A stretch of DNA of 64,000 bases, from contig NZ_KB912942.1 of the NCBI RefSeq assembly GCF_000383915.1, positions 7,134,388-7,198,387 on the forward strand, read 5' to 3'. The notes below the pieces were generated by a model. It was given only the letters and a program-made list of their open reading frames with translations. It was not told where the DNA came from and made no database searches. The DNA is from Amycolatopsis benzoatilytica AK 16/65. Lineage in GTDB: Bacteria > Actinomycetota > Actinomycetes > Mycobacteriales > Pseudonocardiaceae. The first letter of the stretch is position 1, and every line of letters starts with the position of its first letter. The translations under genes were made by a program, and so were the position numbers. Positions 43,291-52,083 of the stretch are shown here, piece after piece.

Positions 43291-43979
43291 CTCCCTCGCC
43301 TGGCCGCCGCTGCGGCCGGCCCTGTTCTCGCGTGCGCCTTCCCCGGGCCGAACCGCGTCCGTCTCCCCCGGGGCGTGCGAACACCTGTTCGATTATGCCG
43401 GAGTCGGCCCGGCTTTCCCAGTCGTCTTCTCCGGTCCTTCTCGATGATGGACCGGCGGTTCCCTCATACCGTGGCTGCCACGCCGAGACCACGGTGAGTA
43501 CTGGGCGCGAGGGCACGCTAGATCGCCCAGAAGGACGAGCGCAAACGCGGGTGTTGACCGTCTTGTGGACAACCTGTGGATGACTGGCGGCAATGAATCA
43601 CAGGTGCCCGCCAACCTGTGGACAAAGTGGGGACAGTCTCGACCGGTCTGGATAAATCCGCTGGTCAAACCCTGTGTACAGACTGTGGAGAACTTGGCCA
43701 AAACTCGTCCGGCGTGTCGCGTCAGGCTCGCTCTTCGGCGTGTCGCGCCGGGGTGAGTGCGGTCGCCTGTGGATGGTTGCTACGCACGGTAGATCACTGA
43801 CTCGATGGGCTGAACGGGAAAATGGTCCCGCCGTTGGCCCAGTCGAACGCTGCGTACAGTGACCAATCCGGAAAAGTGCAGGTTAACCCGGTGCAAACGC
43901 GAAACCGGGTGGGGTTCACCGGCCAGTCACCTCTCGGTGCCGTGCCGGGAACCCCACCCGGAGTAACGCTCAGCCTTGC
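43291..43979. other. Intergenic region upstream of dnaB
   Basis: About 690 bp with no supported gene. The half nearest dnaB (43291-43560) should hold its promoter; no clear -35/-10 pair was recognised. The other half (43561-43780) carries six DnaA-box-like sites, listed separately. Short open frames through this stretch (for example 43393-43701 on the minus strand) have no family resemblance. Confidence 0.5.
43564..43776. promoter_or_regulatory. Cluster of DnaA-box-like sequences
   Basis: Six sites in 213 bp, all in one orientation: TGTGGACAA at 43564-43572 and 43617-43625 (exact complement of the actinobacterial consensus TTGTCCACA); TGTGGATGA at 43575-43583; TGTGTACAG at 43673-43681; TGTGGAGAA at 43684-43692; TGTGGATGG at 43768-43776. 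The last four are imperfect. They lie 275-490 bp upstream of dnaB. They could be DnaA regulation of dnaB or a titration site. Confidence 0.6.
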
Positions 43980-44795
43980 TCAGCCCAGTGCACTCTGCGC
44001 GACGCGAAGCCGTTCCTGGATCGCTTGCCGCGATCCCGGGGAGTACACGACCAGCGACTCCCGTCCTGGCCGCTCCTCCATCAGCCACCGGCCTTCGGCG
44101 ATGTCGATGAAGTTGATCGGCTTGGGAATCCGGCGGCGCTGCCCGCTGCGCGTGCGAGCCGCCACGTAGAGCGCACCCGCGCCGGTCCGTGGTTCCTTCA
44201 TGATCCGCTGGATCTCCTTGAGCGGGGAGAGCTGCTGGGTGCGGCTCGGCGCGCTCTGCATGATTCCGCCCCGTGGGGCTTCGTCGGAGTCCACGGAACG
44301 GCCGGTCTCGTACTCGGTGCGGCTGACGATCAGCTGCTCGCCGACCGGTGCCTTGGCACGCGGAACGATGTCGAGGAACGTGTCGAGCAGCAGCTCAGGC
44401 CGCTGCCGGGTGACCGCCAGGGTCGGCGAACCGCCGACCCGGACCAGCCCGAACCCGCCCCCGTTGCCACTGCCCACCAGCGCGCCGAACTTCGACGGGC
44501 TGCCGTCCTCGAACTGGCCGTCGAACCAGCCGTAGAACTCGAGGTGCGGGTGCGAGATGGAGTCGATCAGCGCGAGCAGGTCGCGGTCCATTCCCCGCGG
44601 CCCCATCAGCCCGGCCTTGGTCAACGTGGCGTTGACCTCCTGGTCGAGCTTGCGTTCGGCGTCCGGGTCGTAGAACGCCGCAGTTTCGCCGATGACCTTG
44701 TGCGGTTCGCCGCCCCTGCGCCGGATGAGGTTGCACAGGGTGTAGGCGGAGAGGGTCACCGTGCCGTCGAGAATTGCCACTGGTGCGAGCCTCAT
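43980..44795 (-). CDS. EspG family type VII secretion chaperone
   Basis: A 271-residue cytosolic protein of the EspG (PF14011) family, which binds PE/PPE-type substrates and delivers them to the ESX secretion machinery. Matches are the N-terminal LSAYTLCNLIRRRGGEPHKV, the ISHPHLEFYGWFDG strand region, and the C-terminal PINFIDIAEGRWLMEERPGR with VVYSPGSRQAIQERLR. Length is normal. Its start overlaps the end of the PPE-like gene by 4 bp, which fits a chaperone-substrate pair. No ESX core gene (EccC etc.) is in the window. Confidence 0.85.
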   Translation of the reverse strand: MRLAPVAILDGTVTLSAYTLCNLIRRRGGEPHKVIGETAAFYDPDAERKLDQEVNATLTKAGLMGPRGMDRDLLALIDSISHPHLEFYGWFDGQFEDGSPSKFGALVGSGNGGGFGLVRVGGSPTLAVTRQRPELLLDTFLDIVPRAKAPVGEQLIVSRTEYETGRSVDSDEAPRGGIMQSAPSRTQQLSPLKEIQRIMKEPRTGAGALYVAARTRSGQRRRIPKPINFIDIAEGRWLMEERPGRESLVVYSPGSRQAIQERLRVAQSALG

Positions 44796-46120
44796 TCACC
44801 GATGACCGGGGGAACGGTCATCTCGTCGGAGCCGAAGATGCCGTCGCCGTCCTCTTCCAGCAGGTATTTGGTCTGGTGCTCGCCGTCTTCCTCGCCCTTG
44901 CCGCCCTTGGCACCGGCGCCCATGCCGCCCATACCGGCCGAGCCGGGCTTGCCCGCCGCACCCGCGCCGGCCCCGGCACCCGCGCCGCGCATGCCGCCTG
45001 CTCCGGCGCCGGCTTCGCCGGCCATCGCGCCGGAACCACTGCCGCCCGGGCCGAAGCCGCCCATGCCGAATGCGCCGCCGCCAGCACCCGCGCCGCCGCC
45101 ACCGGCCGGGCCGAAGCCGCCGCCACCGCCGCCAGCCGGACCGAAGCTGCTCGGGCTGAACTTCGAAGGGTCAGTGGTCGGCGGGGTCCAGCCGGACGTC
45201 GTCGTGCCGTCGCCAGGAGGCGTGAACCCGCCGGGCGGACCGGGGTGCGTCGGAGGTGGCGTGAACCCACCGGGCGGGCGGGGGTTCGTCGGCGGCGGCG
45301 TGAATCCGCCGGGCGGGGTGGTCGGCGGCGGCGTGTACTTCGGCGGCTTGAAGGTGCCGCCGGTGCCTCCCGGCCCACCGGTGAAGCCGCCAGTACCGCC
45401 CGGGCCGAACGGGCCAGTGCCACCGGGACCGTTGGGGCCGTTCGGGTCGGAGATCTGGTTGCCCTGCCAGACGTTGTACTGCGGCATGCCGCTGGCGTTC
45501 TGGCCACTGGCCCCGTAGTACGCCTGGTACGCCTGGACGTTGACCTGGCTGTTCTTGTTGTACTGGTCGATCTCGTCGTCTTTGTCGCTGAACGGGTTGA
45601 CGTGGTCCCAGCCGCTCATCGAGGGAGCGTCTTTGTCGATCTTCTGGACCTTGCCCTGCGTGTCGTGGAAGACGTCGATCTGGTTGCCCAGATAGTCCTT
45701 GCTCTTGACCAGGTTCTTGGCAGAGTCCTCGTGCCAGATCTTCAAGGCGTTGGCACCGCCGGTGGCCGACTCCGCGCTGCTGCCCTGCCATGCCTGGGAC
45801 ATGGTCTTGTTGAGCGCGTCGATCTGGCTGGCCCGAGCGTCGTGCCGATCCTGAAGTTGGCCGGCTGTCGTCATGCCGGTGTGCATCGAATCGGTGCGCC
45901 CGTTGCTGATCTTGTCGTAGATGTCGTAGGCGGTAATCGACTCTCCGCCGACGTTGGCCTGAAGGTGCTGCGCCTCCGGGCCGCCGCTGAAGAGGCTCAG
46001 ACCAGCTCCGACCAGTCCGCCGACTGCCGCACCGACCGGCCCGCCGACCACTGCGCCGACGGCGGCGCCGCCCGCGGCGTACTTCAGAGTATTGCCAGCG
46101 GTGTGATCATCATTCCCCAT
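44792..46120 (-). CDS. PPE-like ESX substrate with Gly/Pro-rich C-terminus
   Basis: A 442-residue protein. Residues 13-45 are Gly/Ala-rich and hydrophobic (AAGGAAVGAVVGGPVGAAVG). Residues about 50-175 are helical with a WxG-like turn (TMSQAWQGSSAESATGGANA), like WXG100/PPE N-terminal domains. The rest is Pro/Gly-rich: a stretch of TPPPTTPPGGFTPPPTNPRP-type repeats, then GAGAGG-type repeats, then an acidic tail. The start is ATG 46120, after GGAAGGAAG; an upstream ATG at 46225 is rejected. Translationally coupled to espG, so a likely substrate of that chaperone. Confidence 0.65.
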   Translation of the reverse strand: MGNDDHTAGNTLKYAAGGAAVGAVVGGPVGAAVGGLVGAGLSLFSGGPEAQHLQANVGGESITAYDIYDKISNGRTDSMHTGMTTAGQLQDRHDARASQIDALNKTMSQAWQGSSAESATGGANALKIWHEDSAKNLVKSKDYLGNQIDVFHDTQGKVQKIDKDAPSMSGWDHVNPFSDKDDEIDQYNKNSQVNVQAYQAYYGASGQNASGMPQYNVWQGNQISDPNGPNGPGGTGPFGPGGTGGFTGGPGGTGGTFKPPKYTPPPTTPPGGFTPPPTNPRPPGGFTPPPTHPGPPGGFTPPGDGTTTSGWTPPTTDPSKFSPSSFGPAGGGGGGFGPAGGGGAGAGGGAFGMGGFGPGGSGSGAMAGEAGAGAGGMRGAGAGAGAGAAGKPGSAGMGGMGAGAKGGKGEEDGEHQTKYLLEEDGDGIFGSDEMTVPPVIGE

Positions 46121-46164
46121 GATGAGATGCTTCCTTCCGGCCTGAATGCTGCTTTCGCGGTGAG

Positions 46165-46788
46165 TTAAGACGCTGTCTTGAGGTGCTTGACCATTGCGGT
46201 CGCGATCTGCTTCGCGGCATCGCACGGCGTGGCGCGGTTCCTGCCGGTGCCGATGCCGACATCGGTGGCCACAGCCAGCTGGTCGGTCACTCCGACGTAG
46301 AGATTGCAGCTGCCGTCCTTGCGATCATCGAGCTGATTCGCAAATACGGCCGGGTAGCCCTCGACGGTCAACGGCTCGAAGTAGGCTTGCCTGGCCTTCA
46401 ACGCATAGATATCGCTGAGGCCGTTCTTGTTCAGCGTCACCGGGATAATCCCGACGGTGTTTTCTGCGAATTGCGTCGAAACCCACTGACAGCCGGTGAG
46501 ACCGCCGCTGTTCATAGGTTTCCCGGGTGTGGCAAGACCAAGCGTGGAGGCGTCGCCGTCGCCGAGCGCAGTGCAGGGATTGCCGACCAGCGCCTGAGTC
46601 GAAAGAGGGGCGGATACCTTCAGACTCGGGTCGGTGTTCCCGCTACCGGTCGCGGTGCTCGCGTTCGCGGGCGAACTTGCCGGAACGGACGGCTGGGCGG
46701 CACCGGAGTTGCCGCCGCCGCTGCAGGCGCTGAGCAGGCCAACCGCGGCGAAGGCACCAACGGCGATCTGAACGGTGCGTCGAGTCAT
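46165..46788 (-). CDS. DUF3558 lipoprotein A
   Basis: A 207-residue lipoprotein with lipobox LLSAC. A Ser/Pro/Ala linker is followed by a domain (VGNPCTALGDGD, TGCQWVSTQF, GSCNLYVGVT, TPCDAAKQIA) that carries four cysteines, the DUF3558 pattern. It is very similar over the mature domain to the lipoprotein at 47483-48067 (shared VGIIPVTLNK, then GLSDIYA). The two copies flank the WXG-like gene, suggesting duplication within the cassette. The role is unknown; DUF3558 lipoproteins accompany ESX cassettes in many Pseudonocardiaceae. Confidence 0.75.
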   Translation of the reverse strand: MTRRTVQIAVGAFAAVGLLSACSGGGNSGAAQPSVPASSPANASTATGSGNTDPSLKVSAPLSTQALVGNPCTALGDGDASTLGLATPGKPMNSGGLTGCQWVSTQFAENTVGIIPVTLNKNGLSDIYALKARQAYFEPLTVEGYPAVFANQLDDRKDGSCNLYVGVTDQLAVATDVGIGTGRNRATPCDAAKQIATAMVKHLKTAS

Positions 46789-46795
46789 GTGAGGC

Positions 46796-47209
46796 TCAAA
46801 ATCCAGTCTGTTTGAGGGTTTGCTGGTGCTTCTGCTCTTCGACGGAGATTTTGTTCTTTGCCGCTCGAAGCGCGGTCAGATAGTTGGTGGCGTAGTCGAC
46901 CATTTTTTTATTCTCTTCCAGCAAGGACCGTCCTGATGGGCCCGCGCCGTCGTGGACGAACCGGTTGCTGGCGACTTCGTCGCTCGGCGGCCGCACATTG
47001 GCGACCTGCTCCGCCATCTGCTTGTCCGCCAGCAGGTCGGTCACCAGGTCTTCCCACTGCTTGATGACGGAGTCGACCTGGTCCGCGTCGAACTTGTAGC
47101 CGCCGGCCTTGCCGTAGCCGTCCACCATGATCGGTGCGACCGGAGGAATGTCCGGACCCGACGCTGCTGGCTGTGACGACGGACCGGACGCAGTCTGATT
47201 GGACGACAT
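46796..47209 (-). CDS. WXG100-like small protein of the ESX cassette
   Basis: A 137-residue protein without signal peptide. After a Ser/Pro-rich start (about 25 residues) it is almost wholly helical: ADQVDSVIKQWEDLVTDLLA, then a polar turn, then KKMVDYATNYLTALRAAKNK and a Gln-rich end. The two-helix layout is typical of WXG/ESAT-6-like or DUF-type secreted partners, though a clear WXG motif is not seen. ATG 47209 chosen after AGGGGG. Likely exported by an ESX system encoded elsewhere, by position beside PPE-like and EspG genes. Confidence 0.6.
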   Translation of the reverse strand: MSSNQTASGPSSQPAASGPDIPPVAPIMVDGYGKAGGYKFDADQVDSVIKQWEDLVTDLLADKQMAEQVANVRPPSDEVASNRFVHDGAGPSGRSLLEENKKMVDYATNYLTALRAAKNKISVEEQKHQQTLKQTGF

Positions 47210-47482
47210 CGCGCATGACCCCCTAGGTCCCGACTTCTCGCGCTCATGCTGCGAGATCAGCACCTTGGATGTTAACGCACTGCCGTTGGTTCCCGCGCGA
47301 TGTTCGGCGAGCTGCCGACGGGCTCCCAAAAGTGCCGTGCTCCTGCGGATATGGGCGGTTCGGCCGGGCGAGAAGGGGCGACTGGGGCGCGATGCCGGAG
47401 ATGTGCGGACAGCTCTCGATGTCGGTTGGGTATTCATCGCTGACGGTGCCCCGGCTGCTGAATCGGTACAGTACGGAAACGC

Positions 47483-48067
47483 CTATGACCCGGTCTTGAG
47501 GTGGTTGACCATGGCTGATGCGACCAGCTTGGCGGCATCGCACGGCGTGTTCCGGTACTTGCCTGTGCCGATGATGGCGGAGACGCCTACTGCCAGCCGG
47601 TCAGTGACTCCGACGTAAAGGTTGCAGGTGCCGTGTCCGCGGTCATCGCTCTTGCTCGCGTATGCGGCTGGGTAACCGTCAAGGCTGAACGGCTCGAAGT
47701 AGGCTTGCTGGTCCTTCTGTGCGTAAATGTCGCTGAGGCCGTGCTTGTTCAGGGTCACCGGGATAATCCCGACAGAGTTCTGAACGAATTGCGACGAAAG
47801 CCATTGGCAGCCGCTGAGGCTGCTCTGCTGCATACGCTTCCCCGGCATGGCAAGACCGATCGCGGTGGAGTCGCTGTCGCCGATCGCGGTGCAGGGGTCG
47901 CCGACCAGCGCTTGCGTGCGCAGTGGAGTGGCCACCTTCAGGCTGGGGTCGACGGTTGAGCCCGTCGTTGCGGGCGGTTCGGCGGTGCCCGATTTGCCAC
48001 CGCAGGCAGTGAGCAGCACAAGAGACGTGGCGAGGGCCCCGGCGGCCCGAATGGGGTGGCGTGACAT
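47483..48067 (-). CDS. DUF3558 lipoprotein B
   Basis: A 194-residue lipoprotein; lipobox LLTAC. The mature part matches lipoprotein A almost throughout (DPSLKVATPLRTQALVGDPC, then IIPVTLNKHGLSDIYAQKDQ), with the same four cysteines, while signal peptides and linkers differ. The start is set at ATG 48067; an upstream ATG at 48103 would put an unlikely acidic piece before the signal. First gene of the cassette, separated from rplI's terminator by about 135 bp. Confidence 0.75.
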   Translation of the reverse strand: MSRHPIRAAGALATSLVLLTACGGKSGTAEPPATTGSTVDPSLKVATPLRTQALVGDPCTAIGDSDSTAIGLAMPGKRMQQSSLSGCQWLSSQFVQNSVGIIPVTLNKHGLSDIYAQKDQQAYFEPFSLDGYPAAYASKSDDRGHGTCNLYVGVTDRLAVGVSAIIGTGKYRNTPCDAAKLVASAMVNHLKTGS

Positions 48068-48202
48068 GCGCTGCTCGAACTCCAGTCTGATCGGCTGGGC
48101 CAATCTAACGCATTGTCATCACGCGAGCACGCGAAACGGTGGAATCCGAGCAGAGACCAAACCGGCACTTCCGGGTGTGGCGGAACCGAGAAGCAGGTCC
48201 CC

Positions 48203-48243
48203 AAAAAACGAATCCGCCCCCAGGATCGAAATCCTGGGGGCGG
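48203..48243 (-). terminator. Terminator of the rpsF-ssb-rpsR-rplI operon
   Basis: Perfect 13-bp stem CCGCCCCCAGGAT / ATCCTGGGGGCGG (48214-48226 with 48231-48243) with a CGAA tetraloop. Read on the minus strand it is followed by ATTCG and a run of six Ts (48208-48203). It lies 22 bp after the rplI stop. Confidence 0.85.
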
Positions 48244-48264
48244 CTCGTAAAGACGACGCGAGCG

Positions 48265-48729
48265 TCAGTTAGCGGCCGTGGCCTTGACCTCGAGCCGGAC
48301 GTCCACCTTCACGTTCGGGTGCAGGCGGGCGCTGACCGAGTGCTTGCCGACCGTCTTGATGTGGTCGCGCAGGTCCAGGACGCGCTTGTCGAGCAGCGGG
48401 CCGCCCTGGGCCTTGATCGCCTCGACGATCTCGGCGGCGGTGATGGAGCCGAACAGCTTCTTCGAGCCGGCCGCGGCCTTCCCGCTGAGCTGGATCGCGC
48501 CGAGGCCCTCGAGGGTCGCCTTGATTTCCTTGGCGTGGTCGAGGTCGCGGATGCGACGCGACTCCTGCGCGCGCTGAATGGTGCGCACGTTCTTCTCGGC
48601 GCCCTTGCTGGCGACGATGGCGTAGCCCCGCGGCAGCAGGTAGTTGCGCGCGTAGCCGTCCTTGACCTCGACGATGTCGCCGGGGCCGCCCAGGTTCGCC
48701 ACGTCGGTGGTGAGAATGATCTTCGCCAT
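48265..48729 (-). CDS. rplI: 50S ribosomal protein L9
   Basis: Large-subunit protein, 154 residues, N-terminal domain with [20 protein letters not shown] then [14 protein letters not shown], and the long connecting helix and C-terminal domain with the conserved [15 protein letters not shown]. Last gene of the ribosomal/SSB operon, 14 bp after rpsR, ending just before the terminator. Confidence 0.97.
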   Translation of the reverse strand: MAKIILTTDVANLGGPGDIVEVKDGYARNYLLPRGYAIVASKGAEKNVRTIQRAQESRRIRDLDHAKEIKATLEGLGAIQLSGKAAAGSKKLFGSITAAEIVEAIKAQGGPLLDKRVLDLRDHIKTVGKHSVSARLHPNVKVDVRLEVKATAAN

Positions 48730-48743
48730 GACTATGACTCCCC

Positions 48744-48992
48744 TCAGCGCGCGGTGGACGTGTAGGGCAGCAGCGCCATTTCGCGCGAGTTCTTCACCGC
48801 GATAGCGATGTCACGCTGGTGCTGGCTGCAGTTGCCGGTGACGCGACGGGCACGGATCTTGCCGCGGTCGGAGATGTACTTCCGCAGCAGGTTGGTGTCC
48901 TTGTAGTCGATGGTCTCCGGGCGGCCCTTCTTCTCGGCCTTGCAGAAAACGCAGACCTTCTTCTTGGGCTTGCGAATGGGTGGCTTGGCCAC
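48744..48992 (-). CDS. rpsR: 30S ribosomal protein S18 (zinc-binding form)
   Basis: Small-subunit protein of 82 residues. [20 protein letters not shown] supplies a CxxC pair and [15 protein letters not shown] a further Cys and His, the C+ (zinc-binding) form. Actinobacteria usually carry a second, zinc-independent C- form elsewhere that replaces it under zinc starvation; that copy is not in this window. Third gene of the operon with rpsF, ssb and rplI. Confidence 0.97.
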   Translation of the reverse strand: MAKPPIRKPKKKVCVFCKAEKKGRPETIDYKDTNLLRKYISDRGKIRARRVTGNCSQHQRDIAIAVKNSREMALLPYTSTAR

Positions 48993-49026
48993 AGTTGTAC
49001 TCCTGGAATTCTAGAAAAAGATGAGA

Positions 49027-49557
49027 TCAGAACGGGGGTTCGTCGGAGAAGCCTCCGCCGCCACCGCCCGCGGGCGGGGCCGAGCCCCACGGGTCGTCGG
49101 CCGGTGCGCCGCCGCCGCGGTTGCCACCGCCGCCGCCACCACCGCCGTTGAAGCCGCCGCCTCCGCCGCCGAAGTCACCGCCGCCGCCACCGCGGCTGAC
49201 CTTGTTGACCTTCGCCGTCGCGTAACGCAGCGAGGGACCGATCTCGTCGACCTCGAGTTCGACGACGGTCCGCTTCTCGCCTTCCTTGGTCTCGAACGAC
49301 CGCTGCTTCAGCCGGCCCTGCACCACCACGCGGGCGCCCCGCGTGAGCGACTCGGCGACGTTTTCCGCCGCCTGCCGCCAGATGTTGCAGCGCAGGAACA
49401 GGGCCTCGCCGTCCTTCCACTCGCCGCTCTGACGGTCGAGCGTGCGCGGAGTGGACGCGACAGTGAAGTTCGCGACCGCCGCACCCGACGGGGTGAAGCG
49501 CAGCTCCGGGTCGGACGTCAGGTTCCCGACCACGGTGATGACGGTGTCTCCAGCCAC
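49027..49557 (-). CDS. ssb: Single-stranded DNA-binding protein
   Basis: Essential SSB of 176 residues. The OB fold starts at [20 protein letters not shown] and contains [20 protein letters not shown] and [21 protein letters not shown] glycine-rich, low-complexity linker follows (long GG runs between about residues 123 and 170), ending in the conserved acidic tip GFSDEPPF that recruits partner proteins. The start is GTG 49557 ([10 protein letters not shown]); upstream sequence in the same frame reads into rpsF and is not part of the gene. Confidence 0.95.
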   Translation of the reverse strand: MAGDTVITVVGNLTSDPELRFTPSGAAVANFTVASTPRTLDRQSGEWKDGEALFLRCNIWRQAAENVAESLTRGARVVVQGRLKQRSFETKEGEKRTVVELEVDEIGPSLRYATAKVNKVSRGGGGGDFGGGGGGFNGGGGGGGGNRGGGAPADDPWGSAPPAGGGGGGFSDEPPF

Positions 49558-49586
49558 GGATGGCGTCCCTTCGGATCGGGCTCGGA

Positions 49587-49910
49587 TCAGGCCTTGGCGG
49601 GCGCGGGCTTGGCCGCGGCCTTGACCTCGCGACGCATGACCTTGGTGCGCAGGACGGTTTCCTGCAGCGACAGCTGCCGGTCCAGTTCCTTCACCGCGTC
49701 CGACGTCGAGTTCAGGTCGAGCAGCGCGTAGATGCCCTCGGCGTGCTTCTTGATCTCGTACGACAGGCGACGACGGCCCCAGACATCGACCTTCTCGACG
49801 CTTCCGCCCGAAGTGCGGATCACGTTGAGGAAGTTGTCCAGCGTGGGGGCGACCGTACGCTCGTCGAGCGTGGGGTCCAGGATGACCATTACCTCGTAAT
49901 GGCGTGACAT
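49587..49910 (-). CDS. rpsF: 30S ribosomal protein S6
   Basis: Small-subunit protein of 107 residues: [20 protein letters not shown], then [23 protein letters not shown] 49910 is nine bases after AGGAGG, which decides the start over the GTG at 49916. First gene of the rpsF-ssb-rpsR-rplI operon. The C-terminus has a short Ala/Lys tail. Confidence 0.97.
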   Translation of the reverse strand: MSRHYEVMVILDPTLDERTVAPTLDNFLNVIRTSGGSVEKVDVWGRRRLSYEIKKHAEGIYALLDLNSTSDAVKELDRQLSLQETVLRTKVMRREVKAAAKPAPAKA

Positions 49911-50025
49911 AACCACTCACCTCCTATGGGCTCGCGGCCACGGCGTGTTCCGTGACAGGAGGGTTTGTCCAGGTAAGAGTACCCGGCGGGTCCGACAGTC
50001 CGGTGCGGTGGGGTCCGGCGGCGGG

Positions 50026-50928
50026 TCAGGAGACGCGGCGCAGCACCCAGGTACGGACCAGCCCGGCGGTGACGCCCGCCAGCACGATCACCGCGAGCAG
50101 CATGGGCAGCTGGACGTCCGAGTGGCCGCCTTGGCTCGCCAGCGACTCGGCGTTGCCCGCGTTGCGGATGTCCGGACCCTGCTGGCCCTGCGGGTCCTGG
50201 CCTGCCGACTGCTGCTGCGGCAGCGCGCCGGAGCCGGGCAGCGTGCCGTAACGCGCGCCAGGGGCGATCGCGGTGCCGGGGGTCGCGGCAGGGATGCCGC
50301 TGTAGTCGCGCGGCGGTGCGATGCCGGTGGAGCCTGGCCGGTAGTTGCCGAGCGGGTTGCCGTTGGCCTGGCCGGACGGCTGGCCGGCCGAGGAGCCGTT
50401 GGCGGCGGTGCCGCCATTCGACTGGGCAGCCGACGTCGGCGCTTGGTAGTTGTTCGCGACGGTGGTCAGCCCACACGCCGCCGCGACGCCGTCGTGGATC
50501 CCGGCCAGGACTTTGGCCTTGGTGTCTGGAAACAGGCCGGTGCCCGGCGCGTCCTTCAGCGCGTTGGCGACCGCGGTGCCGACCGCGTCGCCGGTGACGA
50601 CGCCGCCCGCGGCGTTCGGGATCTGGCCGACCTGGAGGTTGCCCGCGTTCGCGATCGAGTTGGCCAGCGAGTCCGGCCACACGGTGAGCAGCCGCCAGAA
50701 GTCCACTTGCTGCTTGGCCGCCTGCCGGACAATTTCCTTGACCGAGGCGCCGGGCACGGCGACCGTGTCGCCCATGCCGCCGGTGACCGAACCCTGGCAG
50801 CCGTTCGCGAGCGTGGTCGCGGCCGATGCTGGGCTCGCGCCCAGGAACGTGCCGCCGGTCAGGAGAGCAGCGAAAGCGGTGACGGTGAGTGCTCGACGGG
50901 TTCGCTTCCAGGTGGGGATTTTCCGCAC
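50026..50928 (-). CDS. Secreted, C-terminally anchored protein, family member 1
   Basis: A 300-residue exported protein. Signal peptide (TAFAALLTGGTFLGASPASA), two cysteines in the mature part (ANGCQGSV and AACGLTT), a disordered Gln/Gly/Asn/Pro middle with a DYSGIPAATPGTAIAPGARYG segment, and one C-terminal helix LLAVIVLAGVTAGLVRTWVL ending RRVS. GTG 50928 sits nine bases after GGAGG. It is clearly paralogous to the next two genes (shared DY..IP, RYG, and C-terminal LVRTWVLRR). No known family recognised. Confidence 0.7.
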   Translation of the reverse strand: MRKIPTWKRTRRALTVTAFAALLTGGTFLGASPASAATTLANGCQGSVTGGMGDTVAVPGASVKEIVRQAAKQQVDFWRLLTVWPDSLANSIANAGNLQVGQIPNAAGGVVTGDAVGTAVANALKDAPGTGLFPDTKAKVLAGIHDGVAAACGLTTVANNYQAPTSAAQSNGGTAANGSSAGQPSGQANGNPLGNYRPGSTGIAPPRDYSGIPAATPGTAIAPGARYGTLPGSGALPQQQSAGQDPQGQQGPDIRNAGNAESLASQGGHSDVQLPMLLAVIVLAGVTAGLVRTWVLRRVS

Positions 50929-51013
50929 GAGCACTTTCCTCCGGGGTCCACGGGCATGGGTCGTCGCATCAAGAACAACGAGGGGACGCCGAGAAAGATA
51001 CTGGTGAGTTGGA

Positions 51014-51949
51014 CTAACCCACAGCGGCCATTCGGCGGAGCACCCAGGTGCGAACCAGCCCGGCACTGACTCCGGAGAGTGCCAAAACTGCCACCAGTAC
51101 GGGCCAGTCCAACCCGTTCGGGTTGTTTCCGCCGATGCCCGGCAACGCTTCGGCCTGACCGGCGTTCTGCACCGTCCGGTCGCCGCCCTGGTTGTCCGGG
51201 TTGGCGACGCCGTACTGCGGCGCGTAACCCGGGATCTGGCTTCCGTACCGCAGCGCGGGCGACGGGCTGAACAGCCCGGCCATCGCCATCGGGATGCCGT
51301 TGTAGTCGCGCATCGGCGCGTAACCGGTGCTGTAGCCGTACGACAGGTTGCCGAGGTTCGGCACGAAGTCCGCGAACGGCGCTCCCCCGCCGCTGGCGCC
51401 GCCGTAGTCGCCCAGCACCGGGCTGGTGGAGCCCGGCATCTGCTGGCCGGGCGCGTTCGAGCCGCCCTGCTGCTGGCCGCCGCTGCCGTTCGAGGGCGGC
51501 TGCTGCGGGTTCGGGCCGGGGTTTTGCTGGCCGGGCTGGCCGCCGCTGAACGCCTGACCGGCCGCGCCGACCCCCTGCTGGACCGCGTTCGTGCCGCCCG
51601 CGACCGCGCCGTTGACCGCGCTCGCGGCGGGCGCGCCGATCACCGGCACCGGAGAAACGACAGTGTTGACGACGTTCACCGTGACCGTGCAGACCGTGCC
51701 CAGTACCGCGTTGATGGTGCCGGTCAGGACGCCCGAAGACTGCCCGACGGTGCCGAGGTTCAGCGGGATCCCGAGCAGCGGAGTGGTCGCGGTGACCTGG
51801 TCGCCGGGGCTCGCGCTGATAGTCGAACCGCAGGTCGTGGTCTTGGTGGCCGCGGCGGCGGTGCCGGGGGCGGCGAGCGCGGCCGAACCGGCCAGGACGA
51901 AAGCGGCGGCGCCCACTGCGGTGACCCTCCGCGCCCGATGCTGCTGCAT
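51014..51949 (-). CDS. Secreted, C-terminally anchored protein, family member 2
   Basis: A 311-residue paralogue of the neighbour: signal peptide (VGAAAFVLAGSAALAAPGTA), two cysteines (TTTCGSTI and GTVCTVTV), a Gly/Pro/Gln-rich middle, RDYNGIPMAMAGLFSPSPAL followed by RYGSQIPGYAP, then a C-terminal helix VLVAVLALSGVSAGLVRTWV and an LRRMAAVG tail. Start ATG 51949. The middle of the three tandem genes; gap to member 1 is 85 bp. The function is unknown; cell-surface location is predicted. Confidence 0.7.
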   Translation of the reverse strand: MQQHRARRVTAVGAAAFVLAGSAALAAPGTAAAATKTTTCGSTISASPGDQVTATTPLLGIPLNLGTVGQSSGVLTGTINAVLGTVCTVTVNVVNTVVSPVPVIGAPAASAVNGAVAGGTNAVQQGVGAAGQAFSGGQPGQQNPGPNPQQPPSNGSGGQQQGGSNAPGQQMPGSTSPVLGDYGGASGGGAPFADFVPNLGNLSYGYSTGYAPMRDYNGIPMAMAGLFSPSPALRYGSQIPGYAPQYGVANPDNQGGDRTVQNAGQAEALPGIGGNNPNGLDWPVLVAVLALSGVSAGLVRTWVLRRMAAVG

Positions 51950-52083
51950 GGCCGTCGACCCCTTCGCCGCGTCCGCTGAACCTGTCTGCTGAGGACAACG
52001 ACGTTAGCGAAGACGAGTAACGCCCGCTTCCTTCCCGAGGTCGAGCATTCGGGTGGAAGCGAGCGTCACTCAGGGTGAGAGCG

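Noticed and set aside
43393..43701. 102-codon minus-strand ORF upstream of dnaB
   Set aside because: No family resemblance, and it runs through the DnaA-box-like cluster; likely chance.
43564..43776. The DnaA boxes considered as the chromosomal origin
   Set aside because: Actinobacterial oriC lies between dnaA and dnaN with many more boxes and an AT-rich region; neither gene nor an AT-rich stretch is here.
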